From contig NC_050097.1 of the NCBI RefSeq assembly GCF_902167145.1, positions 226,629,034 to 226,693,033 of the forward strand: 64,000 nucleotides of DNA. Direction: 5' to 3'. The notes beneath the pieces were generated by a model that saw only the letters and a list, made by a program, of their open reading frames with translations, ran no database searches and was not told the origin of the DNA. Shown piece after piece: positions 20,903-33,070 of the stretch. This DNA is from Zea mays. Taxonomy: Eukaryota > Streptophyta > Magnoliopsida > Poales > Poaceae. The first letter of the stretch is position 1; each line of letters opens with the position of its first letter. A program made the translations under genes and the position numbers.

Positions 20903-22228
20903 TGATAGTCGCCTAGAGGGGGGGGGGTGAATAGGGCGAAACTGAAATTTACAAATATAAACACAACTACAAGCCGGGGTTAGCGTTAGTAATAATAAAC
21001 GAGTCCAAGAGAGAGGGCGCAAAACAAATCCCAAGCGAATAAGCAAGTGAGACACGGAGATTTGTTTTACCGAGGTTCGGTTCTTGCAAACCTACTCCCC
21101 GTTGAGGAGGCCACAAAGGCCGGGTCTCTTTCAACCCTTCCCTCTCTCAAATGGTCCCTCGGACCGAGTGAGCTTCTCTTCTCAAATCAAAGCCGGGAAC
21201 AAAACTTCCCCGCAAGGGCCACCACACAATTGGTGCCTCTTGCCTTGATTACAATGGAGTTGTGATCTCAAGAACAAGTGAGAAAGAAAAGAAGCAATCC
21301 AAGCGCAAGAGCTCAAATGAACACGGCAAATCACTCTCACTAGTCACTAGGGCTTTGTGTGGAATTGGAGAGGATTTGATCTCTTTAGTGTGTTTAGAAT
21401 TGAATGCTAGAGCTCTTGTAGTAGTTGAGAAGTGGAAAACTTGGATGCAATGAATGGTGGGGTGGTTGGGGTATTTATAGCCCCAACCACCAAACTTGAC
21501 CGTTGGCTGGAGGCGTCTGCTCGATGGCGCACCGGACAGTCCGGTGCACACCGGACAGTCCGGTGCCCCTGCCACGTCATCACTGCCGTTGGATTCTAGC
21601 CGTTGGAGCTTCTGACTTGTGGGCCCGCCTGGGTGTCCGGTGCACACCGGACATGTACTGTTTGATGTCCGGTGCACCGGTATGGGCAAGTCTGACGTCT
21701 GCGCGCGCTGCGCGCGCATTAAATGCACCGCAGAGAGCCGTTGGCGCCGAAGAGAGCCGTTGCTCCGCTGGCACACCGGACAGTCCGGTGCACACCGGAC
21801 AGTCCGGTGAATTTTAGCGGAGCGGCTGCCACGCGAAACCGAGGCTGGCGAGTTCCGGAGGCCGCGCTTCCTTGGAGCACCGGACATGTCCGGTGCACAC
21901 CGGACAGTCCGGTGAATTATAGCGCGCCGGCTTCCGAGAAATCCCGAGGGTGAAGAGTTTGAGTCTGAGTCCCCTGGTGCACCGGACAGGTACTGTTCAC
22001 TGTCCGGTGGCACACCGGACAGTCCGGTGCGCCAGACCAGGGGTGCCCTCGGTTGCCCCTTTGCTCCTTTATTGAATCCAAAACTTGGTCTTTTTATTGG
22101 CTGAGTGTGAACCTTTTACACCTGTATAATCTATACACTTGGGCAAACTAGTTAGTCCAAAGATTTGTGTTGGGCAATTCAACCACCAAAATTATTTAGG
22201 AACTAGGTGTAAGCCTAATTCCCTTTCA
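20903..22228 (-). mobile_element. Opie LTR C (right, 5' LTR of unit 2)
   Basis: 1326 bp. It differs from LTRs A and B only in the G run (10), as far as I could see. It drives transcription leftward from its minus-strand TATA box near 21472-21484. It is followed by the second CTGCC TSD (22229-22233). Confidence 0.93.
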
Positions 22229-22808
22229 CTGCCTACCGCGGACGGTCCGCCCCAGCACATCAACGGCTGAAATCGCAATGGTCAGCAGTAACGGCTATAT
22301 CAATGGCTATATAGCATTTAATGTGTCATCAGATGTCAGATAAAGGCAATCGCGGATGGTCCGGTCGTGCACCCCGGATGGTCCGCGAGGACGCTATAAT
22401 TCATTTTACCGAACCCGTCACCTTCGGGTTTTTCGGTTCTGCGCCGACCAGACGATCTGCGCCTGAGGCCGGACGGTCCGCGCCTGGTCCCAAACGATGC
22501 TTGCTTTTCCATCGGACGGTCCATAGTGTAAACTTGTGTTTTTGCATTGGTTCTGTCCGAGGCTCACCCTAGTGTCGCGGACGGTCCGCCGCAAGGGCTC
22601 GGACGGTCCGTGTTTAGGTGATTTTCCAAAAAGCTTCTCCTGTCCGGAATAATCTACGGTATTCTGGACAGTCGACTTAGAATGGTTGTAGATGAAATTA
22701 TGCACCTGTGAAATGATTAACTGGGCAAACTGGTTAGTCCACAAGGTTTGTGATGGTCGTCAAACACCAAAATCGATTATAGGAAATGTTGAGACTATTT
22801 CCCTTTCA
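22229..22808 (-). mobile_element. Outer Sirevirus 3' LTR, second piece
   Basis: This resumes the LTR interrupted at 4523, starting with the second CTGCC copy. It contains several CGGACGGTCCG-type palindromes and ends with CCCTTTCA directly against the polypurine tract at 22809. The two pieces together are about 1.2 kb, matching the right LTR. Confidence 0.88.
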
Positions 22809-23579
22809 ATCTCCCCCTTTTTGGTGATTGATGCCAACACAAACCAAAGCAAATACAAAGTGTAGAAATGTAACTAGTTTGCATTTTGACAGATGTGCAT
22901 AAGTTATTTTGAAATGAAAACATTTCTAAGGAGATAAGTTTGATATGATAATTTTAACATTTTGGACCACATTTGCACCACTTGTTTTGTTTTTGCAATT
23001 TCTTTTGAAAAATCTTTTCATAACCTTTTTGCAAATAGTCAAAGGTATATGAATAAGATTTGTGAGAAGCATTTTCAAGATTTGCAATTTTCTCCCCCTG
23101 TTTCAAATGCTTTTCCTTTGACTTGGACAAAACTCCCCCTGAATGAAATTTTCCTCTTAGTGTTCAAGAGGGTTTTACCAATTGAAAGAAGATTAATTAT
23201 TTTTTAGATACCAATTTGAAAAATACTAACCAATTGAAAACTTCTTTTAAAAACTTTAAAATTGGTGGTGGTGCGGTCCTTTTGCTTTGGGCTAATACTT
23301 TCTCCCCCTTTGGCATTAATCGCCAAAATGGAGTCTTTTGAGAGCCCTTTTTACTTTCTCCTCAATGGTATGAGTAAAAAGAGTGAAGATTATACCAAAG
23401 TGGAGAGCGATGCGGAGTGACGGTGAACCAATAGAGTGGAGTGGAACCTTGTCTTCGCCGAAGACTCTATTTCCCTTTCAATCTATGACTTAGCATAGGA
23501 ATATACTTAGAAACACATTAGTCGTACACATAAAAGAGATATGATCAAAGGTACATGAATGAGCTATGTGTGCAAAGTA
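22809..23579 (-). other. Non-coding 3' tract of the outer Sirevirus
   Basis: Starts with the minus-strand polypurine tract AAAAAGGGGGAGAT beside the LTR and repeats similar tracts near 23091, 23132 and 23303. It is alignable with the Opie tract but diverged. No gene. Confidence 0.75.
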
Positions 23580-26500
23580 TCAATCAAAGTTTTGAGAATC
23601 AAGAATGTTTAGCTCATTCCTAAGTTTGGTAAAGGTTTTCTCATCTAATGGTTTGGTAAAGATATCGGCTAATTGGTCTTTTGTGCTAACATAAGCTATC
23701 TCGATATCCCCCCTTTGTTGGTGATCCCTCAAAAAATGATACCGAATGGCTATGTGCTTAGTGCGGCTGTGTTCAACGGGATTATCCGCCATGCGGATTG
23801 CACTCTCATTATCACATAGGAGAGGGACTTTGCTCAATTTGTAGCCATAGTCCCTAAGGGTTTGCCTCATCCAAAGCAATTGTGCGCAGCAATGTCCTCG
23901 GCAATATACTCAGCTTCGGCGGTAGAAAGAGCTACTGGATTTTGTTTCTTTGAAGCCCAAGACACCAGAGATCTCCCCAGAAACTGACAAGTCCCTGATG
24001 TGCTCTTCCTATCAATTTTACACCATGCCCAATCAGCATCTGAATAACCTATTAAATCAAAGGTGGATCCCTTGGGGTACCAAAGACCAAACTTAGGTGT
24101 ATGAACTAAATATCTCATGATCCTTTTCACGGCCCTAAGGTGAACTTCCTTAGGATCGGCTTGGAACCTTGCACACATGCATACAGAAAGCATAATATCT
24201 GGTCGAGATGCACATAAATAGAGTAAAGATCCTATCATCGACCGGTATACCTTTTGACGTACGAATTTACCTCCCCTGTCGAGGTCGAGATGCCCATTGG
24301 TTCCCATGGGTGTCTTGATGGGCTTGGCATCCTTCATTCCAAACTTGGTAAGTATATCTTGAATGTACTTGGTTTGGCTGATGAAGGTGCCCTCTTGGAG
24401 TTGCTTCACTTGAAATCCTAGGAAATACTTCAACTCCCCCATCATAGACATCTCGAATTTTTGAATCATTATCCTACTAAACTCTTCACAAGTAGATTTG
24501 TTAGTAGACCCAAATATGATATCATCAACATAAATTTGGCATACAAACAAATCATTTGCAATAGTTTTAGTAAAGAGTGTAGGATCGTCTTTACCGACTT
24601 TGAACCCATTAGTGATAAGGAAATCTCTTAGGCATTCATATCATGCTCTTGGGGCTTGCTTGAGCCCATAAAGCGCCTTAGAGAGTTTATAAACGTGATT
24701 AGGGTACTCACTATCTTCAAAGCCGAGAGGTTGCTCAACATAGACCTCTTCCTTGATTGGTCCATTAAGGAAGGCACTTTTCACGTCCATTTGATAAAGC
24801 TTAAAGCCATGGTAAGTAGCATAGGCAAGTAATATGCGAATTGACTCAAGCCTAGCTACGGGTGCATAGGTTTCACCGAAATCCAAACCTTCGACTTGTG
24901 AATATCCCTTGGCCACAAGTCTTGCTCTGTTCCTTGTCACCACACCATGCTCATCTTGCTTGTTGCGGAATACCCACTTGGTTCCTACAACATTTTGGTT
25001 AGGACGTGGAACTAAATGGCATACCTCATTTCTTGTGAAGTTGTTGAGTTCCTCTTGCATTGCCGAATCTCTTAATGCACATTCCACCCGGTATGCCTCA
25101 ATAGAAGACACAAAAGAGTAATGTTCACAAAAATGAGCGACACGAGATCGAGTGGTTACCCCTTATGAATATCACCGAGGATGGAGTTCACGGGGTGATC
25201 TTGTTGTATCGCTTGGTGGACTCTTGGGTGTGGCGGTCTTTGACCCTGAATTCCTTAATCATCTTCCTTGTCTTGATCATTGTCATCTCCCCCTTGATCA
25301 ATGTCCTCCTCTTGAGGTGGCTCATCCTATTGATCTTCATTTTCATCATCTTGAGCTTGATCCTCATCTTGGGTTGGTGGAGATGCTTGCATGGAAGATG
25401 ACGGTTGATCTTGTGCTTGTGGAGGCTCTTTGGATTCCTTGGGACACACATCCCCAATGGACATGTTCCCTAGCGCGACACATGGAGCCTCTTCATCATC
25501 TAGCTCATCAAGATCAACTTGCTCCACTTGGGAGCCATTAGTCTCATCAAACACAATGTTACAAGAAACCTCAACTAATCCAGTGGATTTGTTGAAGACT
25601 CTATATACCCTTGTGTTTGAGTCATAACCAAGTAAAAAGCCTTCTATAGCCTTAGGAGCAAATTTAGATTTTCTACCTCTTTTAACAAGAATAAAACATT
25701 TGCTACCAAAGACTCTAAAATATGAAACATTGGGCTTTTTACCAGTGAGGAGTTCATATGATGTCTTTTTGAGGATTCGGTGAAGATAGAGCCGGTTGAT
25801 GGAGTAGCAAGCAGTGTTGATTGCTTCCGCCCAAAACCGGTCTGGAGTCTTGTACTCATCAAGCATGGTCCTCGCCATGTCAAGTAGAGTTCTATTCTTC
25901 CTCTCCACTACACCATTTTGTTGTGGTGTGTAGGGAGAAGAGAACTCATGCTTGATGCCATCGTCCTCAAAAAAGCCTTCTATTTGTGAGTTCTTGAACT
26001 CCATCCCATTGTCGCTTCTTATTTTCTTGATCCTTGATCCGAACTCGTTTTGAGCCCGTCTCAAGAATCCCTTTAAAGTCTCTTGGGTTTGAGATTTTTC
26101 CTGCAAAAAGAATACCCAAGTGAAGCGAAAATAATCATCCACAATTACAAGACAATACTTACTCCCGCCAATACTGATGTAAGCGACCGGGCCGAATAAA
26201 TCCATGTGTAGTAGCTCAAGAGGCCTATCGGTCGTCATGATGTTCTTGTGTGGATGATGGGAGCCTACCTGCTTCCCTGCTTGACATGCGCTACAAACCC
26301 TGTCTTTCTCAAAATGAACATTGGTTAGTCCCAAAATGTGTTCTCCCTTTAGAAGCTTGTGAAGATTCTTCATCCCAACATGGGCTAGTCGGCGATGCCA
26401 AAGCCAACCCATATTAGTCTTAGTAATTAAGCAAGTATCAAGTTTAGTTCTATTAAAATCAACTAAGTATAGCTGACCCTCTAATACTCCCTTAAATGCT

Positions 26501-26820
26501 ACTGAATCATCACTTCTTCTAAAGACAGTAACACCTAAATCTATAAAAAGACAGTTGTAACCCATTTTGCATAATTGAGAAACTGAAAGCAAGTTATAAT
26601 CTAAAGAATCTACAAGAAAAACATTGGAAATGGAATGGTCAGGTGATATAGCAATTTTACCAAGTCCTTTGACCAAACCTTGATTTCCATCCCCGAATGT
26701 GATAGCTCTTTGGGGATCTTCGTTTTTCTCGTAGGAGGAGAACATCCTTTTCTCCCCAGTCATGTGGTTTGTGCATCCGCTATCAATAATCCAACTTGAG
26801 CCTCCGGATGCATAAACCTA
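23580..26820 (-). pseudogene. pol: Outer Sirevirus pol, broken
   Basis: Ty1/copia pol homologous to the Opie pol, disrupted in several places. The N-terminal part (protease tail, zinc finger, integrase core with SDNGMEF and VVERKN) is open from 26763 to 25327. A frameshift follows, then a reverse-transcriptase piece (25111-24641) ending at a TGA where intact copies have the Trp of APRAWYECL. The segment with the YVDD site (24550-23867) and the C-terminal RNase H piece (23879-23580) are in different frames. No functional polyprotein is expected. Decay fits the divergence between its LTRs. Confidence 0.88.
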
Positions 26821-26830
26821 CAAAACAAGT

Positions 26831-29462
26831 TTAGGCCTTGTTCTTAGGTACCTAAACGGTCTTGGGTCCTTTCACATTAGAAACAAGCACCTTGGGTACC
26901 CAAACACAAGTCTTGGAGCTCTTGTGTTTGCCCCCAACATATTTGGCAACTACTTTGCCTGATTTGTTTGTTAAGACACAGGAAGCATCAAAAGTCTTAA
27001 ATGAAACATTAGGCTCATTTGATGCAACAGGAGATTTCTTTTTAGGCATTTTAACATAGGTAGAATGCCTAGAACTAGATGTCTCATTCTTATACATAAA
27101 AGCATGATGAGAACCAGAATGAGACTTCCTAGAATGAATTCTCCTAATTTTATGCTCAGGATAACCAGCTGGATATAAAATGTAACTCTCGTTATCCTGT
27201 GCCATGGGAGCCTTGCCCTTAACAAAATTGGATAATCTCTTAGGGGCATTGAGCTTGACATTGTCTCCCTGTTGGAAGCCAATGCTATCCTTAATGCTAG
27301 GGCGTCTCCCATTATAGAACATGCTCCTAGCAAATTTAAATTTTTCATTTTCTATTTCATGCTCATTAATTTTACTAGTTAGTTGAGCTATGTGATCATT
27401 TTGTTCTTTAATTAAAGCTAGGTGATCATGAATAGCATCAACATTAATATATCTACATCTCATGCAAATAGAAACATGATCGATAGTGGATGTAGAGGGT
27501 TTGCAAGCATTTAATTCATCAATCTTAGCATGTAACATGGCATTCTCATTTCTAAGATTGGAAATAGAAACATTGTAAACATTTAAATCTTTAGCCTTAG
27601 AAATTAGTTTATCATTCTCAATCTTAAGGCTAGAAATTGATTCATTCAACTTGTCAATCTTAGCAATCAAACTAGCATTATCATTTTTAAGGTTGACAAG
27701 AGAATCATCACAAAATTTTAATTTCTCAACCTTAGCAATTAATTTGGCATTTTCAATTCTAAGGTTAGAGATAGTGTCATGGCAAATGCTAAGCTCACTA
27801 GATAAATTTTCATTTTTCTATACTTCCTGAGCATAAGCATTTTTAACTTTAACATGCTTTTTGTTTTCCTTAATAAGGAATTCCTCTTGGCTATCCAAGA
27901 GTTCATCCTTCTCATGAATAGCTCCTATTAATTCATTTAATTTTTCTTTCTGTTGCATGTTAAGGTTGGCAAAAAGGACAAGTAAATCATCCTCATCTTC
28001 ACTAGAGCTACCATCATCACTAGATGTTGTATATTTAGTGGAGGCTCTAGATTTTACCTTCTTATTTTTCTGTCCTTTGCCATGAGGCACTTGTGGCCGA
28101 TGTTGGGGAAGAGGAGACCTTTGGTGACGACGATGTTGGCGGCGTCCTCGTCGTAGGAGGAGTTAGTGGAGCTCATGTCGGAGTCCCATTCCCGACACAC
28201 GTGGGCATCGCCGCCCTTCTTCTTGTAATATATCTTCTTCTCCTTCTTCTTTCCCCTCTTGTCGTTGTCCCTGTCACTATCACTAGATAAAGGACATTTA
28301 GCAATAAAGTGACCGAGCTTACCACATTTGTAGCATACTTTCTTGGAACGGGGCTTGTAATCCTTCCCTCTCCTTTGCTTGAGGATTTGGTGGAAGCTCT
28401 TGATGATGAGCGCCATTTCCTCGTTGTCGAGCTTGGAGGCGTCGATGGGGAGCCTACTTGATGTAGACTCTTCTTTCTTTTCTTTCGTCGCTTTAAATGC
28501 GACGGGTTGCACCTCGGGTGTGGAGGTGCCGCCTTGCTCGATGATTTGTTTGGAGCCTTTGATCATCAACTCAAAGCTCACAAATTTTCCTATAACTTCC
28601 TCGGGAGACATTAGCTTATATCTAGGATCACCACGAATTAATTGAACTTGTGTAGGATTACGAAAAACAAGTGATCTTAGAATAACCTTGACCATTTCAT
28701 GGTCATCCTATTTGGTGCTCCCGAGGTTGCGCACTTGGTTGACCAAGGTCTTGAGCCGGTTGTACATGGCTTGTGGCTCCTCTCCTTGGTTGAGGATGAA
28801 TCGACCGAGCTCCCCCTCGATCGTCTCCCACTTGGTGATCTTGGTCACCTCATCCCCTTCGTGCGCGGTCTTTAGCACGTCCCAAATCTCTTTGGCGCTC
28901 TTCAACCCTTGCACCTTATTATACTCCTCTCGACATAGAGAGGCGAGGAGTATAGTAGTGGCTTGGGAGTTGAAGTGCTGGATTTGGGCAACTTCGTCCG
29001 AATCATATCCTTCATCCCCCACGGATGGTACCTGTGCTCCAAACTCAACAATGTCCCAAATGCTAGAGTGGAGTGAGGTTAGATGATGCCTCATTTTATC
29101 ACTACATATACAATAATCTTCACCGTAAAAACCGGTGGTTTGCCTAATGGGACGGAAAGTAAAGGAGTGCGTTTGAAAATGCGAGGATAGCATAAGGGGA
29201 TCTTACTAAACTTCTTGCGCTCATGGCGCTTAGAAGTGACGAACGGAGTGTCGGAGCCGGAGGTGGATGGCGACGAGGAATCAGTCTCATAGTAGACCAC
29301 CTTCTTCATCTTCTTTTTCTTGTTGCCACTCTGATGTGACTTGGTATGTGAAGGGGCTCCCTTCATTTTGTTGCCGGACTCCCCCAATGGAGCCTTCCCG
29401 TGGCTTGTAGACTTGTCACCGCCGGTCACGATCTCCTTCTTAGCGTGTTCTCCTGACATCAC
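26831..29462 (-). pseudogene. gag: Outer Sirevirus gag, broken
   Basis: Starts MMSGEHAKKEIVTGG at 29462, just inside the primer site. It carries the same order as Opie gag: basic Ser-rich N-terminus, gag core, CCHC knuckle (CYKCGKLGHFIAKC), acidic region and coiled-coil-like C-terminus. Frame breaks occur near 29091-29193, 28700, 28054-28090 and 27670-27818. A TAG (26852-26854) cuts the last few residues before the ancestral stop at 26831. It cannot encode a complete protein. Confidence 0.87.
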
Positions 29463-29493
29463 TTCGAGTGGTTAAACTCTAATGAAGTACCGG

Positions 29494-29505
29494 ACTCTGA
29501 TACCA
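29494..29505 (-). promoter_or_regulatory. Primer binding site of the outer Sirevirus
   Basis: Minus strand TGGTATCAGAGT, one base different at the end from the perfect tRNA-iMet complement in Opie. Two bases separate it from the LTR at 29508. Confidence 0.88.
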
Positions 29506-29507
29506 AT

Positions 29508-30715
29508 TGAAAGTCGCCTAGAGGGGGGTGGATAGGCGGAATCTGAAATTTATAACTTAATCCACAAACTACAAGCCAGGGTTAGCGTTAGAAATAAAAC
29601 CGAGTCCGAAAGAGAGGGCAAAAACAAATCACAAGAAAATGAAGCGGATGACACAGTGATTTGTTTTACCGAGGTTCGGTTCTTACAAACCTAGTCCCCG
29701 TTGAGGTGGTCACAAAGACTGGGTCTCTTTCAACCCTTTCCCTCTCTCAAACGGTCACTTAGACCGAGTGAGCTTTCTCCTTAATCAAACGGGTCACTTA
29801 GACCCCTCACAAGGACCACCACAACTTGGTGTCTCTTGCTTTGATTACAAGTCACTTGAGAATAAGAATGAGAAGGAAGAAAGCACGATTGCAAAAGCGA
29901 AGCAACAAGAGCGACAAATATCACACGGATCACTCTCTCTCTCTCAAGTAGCTAATCACTAATGATTACTTGTCTCAATTGTGGAACTTGAGAGATTGGA
30001 AGCTTTGATTGTGTCTTGGAATGGATTGCTAGCTCTTGTATTGGATGTGAAGGATTGGAATGCTTGGGTGTAGTGAATGGAGGTGGTTGGGGTTGTATTT
30101 ATAGCCCCCATCCACTTCCTAGCCGTTGCTCCTTTTCTGCCTACCGCGGACGGTCCGCGCCCCTGGTCCGGACGGTCCGCCCCTGCACATCAACGGCTGA
30201 AATCGCAATGGTCAGCAGTAACGGATATATCAACGACTATATAGCATTTAATGCGTCGTCAGATGTCAGATAAAGGCAATCGTGGATGGTTCGGTCGTGC
30301 ATCCCGGACGGTCCGCGAGGACGCTATAATTCATTTACCGAACCCGTCACCTTTGGGTTTTTCGGTTCTGCGCCGACCGGACGGTCCGCACCTGGTCTCG
30401 GACGGGGCTTGCTTTTCCATCGGACGGTCTGTAGTGTAGACTTGTGTTTTTGCATTGGTTCTGTCTGAGGCTCACCCTAGTGTCGCGGATGGTCTGCCGC
30501 AAGGGCCCGGACGGTCCGCGCTTAGGTGATTTTCCAAAAAGCTTCTCCTGTCCGGAATAATCTACGGTATTCCGGACAGTCGACTTAAAATGATTGTAGA
30601 TGAACTTATGCACCTGTGAAATGATTAACTGCACATACTGGTTAGTCCACAAGGTTTGTGATGGTCGCCAAACACCAAAATCGATTATAGGAAATGTTGA
30701 GACTATTTCCTTTCA
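29508..30715 (-). mobile_element. Outer Sirevirus 5' LTR (right)
   Basis: 1208 bp, TGAAAGTCGCC...CTTTCA, followed by the GATAC TSD. The minus-strand TATA (CTATAAATACAACC) is near 30090-30103. The mid-LTR palindromes are of the CCGCGGACGGTCCGCG type, unlike those of Opie. Confidence 0.9.
30143..30522. repeat. CGGACGGTCCG palindromes in the outer Sirevirus LTR
   Basis: At least four CGGACGGTCCGC-like sites, some decayed, occupy the place where Opie and Ji LTRs have CACCGGACAGTCCGGTG. The matching sites in the left LTR are within 22234-22620. Confidence 0.7.
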
Positions 30716-31856
<1,141 letters not shown>

Positions 31857-32079
31857 GGAGTACGACTGATTGAAAACACTTGAACATATTCTAATAGAAC
31901 CAATTTACTTTCTTTATCATTCCTGCCCTAAGAGTAGATATAGCGTAGTTATAGTTTTAACTTTCCTCATATCCACCTCCACCCCATTCGACTCTACGTC
32001 TCCTATATTTGTCTTGGGTGGTCTGCCGACCCCAAGACGACCATGGGATCTTCCTAGATCCATCCTTCTCATCTTCTTC

Positions 32080-32261
32080 ATCAACTGTCCATAGGCAATT
32101 CTATGCTGTCTCGGGACGTCCTCCAAACACGCTTAAATTTCTTACATCGAGTGGCCTACCAATCCGAAGCATCAACTGTCCGTAGGCAATTCTATGCCGT
32201 CTCGGGACGTCCTCCAAACACGCTTAAATTTCTTACACCGAGTGGCCTACCAACCCGAAGC
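32080..32261. repeat. 91-bp tandem duplication upstream of LARP6
   Basis: Two copies (32080-32170, 32171-32261) start ATCAACTGTCC and end CCGAAGC, with a few substitutions. They lie about 0.8 kb upstream of the LARP6 start codon. No protein is evident. Confidence 0.9.
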
Positions 32262-32864
32262 GCCATAAGACCTCTCCCCCAGGGGCGAGATCTAGGTCGC
32301 ATCGAGGAGGAAGAAGACTCTGCGCCATTGTGGACCGTCCAACCCAAAGTACGGACCGTCGGAGCGATGCAGAGAATGCGCTGCTCTTACGCCCAGGCTA
32401 CGGACCGTCCGGCTCAGTGCCGTGGGCTGTCCGCACCGATGCAGAGAGCACTGCCAGTACTTTTAACAATGAATTAAGTAAAGTTAAAATATATAAAATA
32501 TATTTTATTATAGATACTTTGATGCATAGTTAGGTACCGATGATGTTGTTTTTTTGAGAAAAAATGGCATAGGGAAAGGATGGAGAGGCCCCAAACCACG
32601 AAGCCACAACCACAATCAAATCCGGCTACTCACTGCCATCCGGGCCCCACACCTGAGTCAACCTCATTTCCTCTCTCCTCCCGTACATCGGATCCATACA
32701 CCGTAGAACGCAATCCGCTCTCTGCAGAACATCGGACGCCCCACCGCACTATACACCGGGTCCATGCAGCCTTCAGATCGTCCACCTCCTGCTCCGATCG
32801 GGGAGGCGGAGCGTCGCTGCGGCGCCTACTGAGAGTCTGAGACCGACCCCCGACCTAGCCGCGG

Positions 32865-32874
32865 TAAATAAATA
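32865..32874 (+). promoter_or_regulatory. Candidate LARP6 TATA box
   Basis: TAAATAAATA lies about 200 bp upstream of the start codon, in a sensible position for a short 5' UTR rich in CT and CCG. No cap-site evidence is available. Confidence 0.45.
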
Positions 32875-33070
32875 CCCGACTTCGCCGGCGTCCGCGAGCT
32901 TCGAGAATACATCCTTCCCCGCGTTTTACCCTAACAACCTAACTAGCTGCGGTTCTCCACTATCACTCGCTGCTACTGCACCTACTTCCTTTCCGCTCTG
33001 GTACTGTTGCTGGCTTGCTGCTGCTCTTGGTGGTGGTGGTGGTGGCACCGAAACCCTAGCCCTTGCCCTC

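Larger units (their letters stand above)
4524..22228 (-). mobile_element. Tandem Opie retrotransposon: LTR-internal-LTR-internal-LTR
   Basis: Three LTRs (4524-5847, 12714-14036, 20903-22228) enclose two full internal regions (5848-12713, 14037-20902) in the same orientation and share the middle LTR. The repeat period is 8189 bp. Each internal region has a primer site, gag, pol and a non-coding tract with several polypurine motifs. The differences noticed are G-run lengths of 8, 7 and 10 near the LTR starts, and one C/G substitution (10583 versus 18772). A single CTGCC TSD flanks the array. Unequal recombination between the LTRs of one young insertion explains this best. Confidence 0.92.
3893..30715 (-). 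mobile_element. Decayed Sirevirus (Ty1/copia, Ji/Opie group) carrying a nested tandem Opie
   Basis: The outer element is bounded by LTRs of the TGAAAGTCGCCTAGAG...CCCTTTCA type and by the 5-bp TSD GATAC at 3888-3892 and 30716-30720. It reads on the minus strand, as shown by the tRNA-Met primer site next to the right LTR, the polypurine tract next to the left LTR, and minus-strand gag and pol. The left (3') LTR is interrupted at 4523/22229 by the Opie array. Without the insert the element is about 9.1 kb. The two LTRs differ at many sites (about ten in the first 140 bp) and both genes are broken, so it is clearly older than its guest. Confidence 0.9.
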
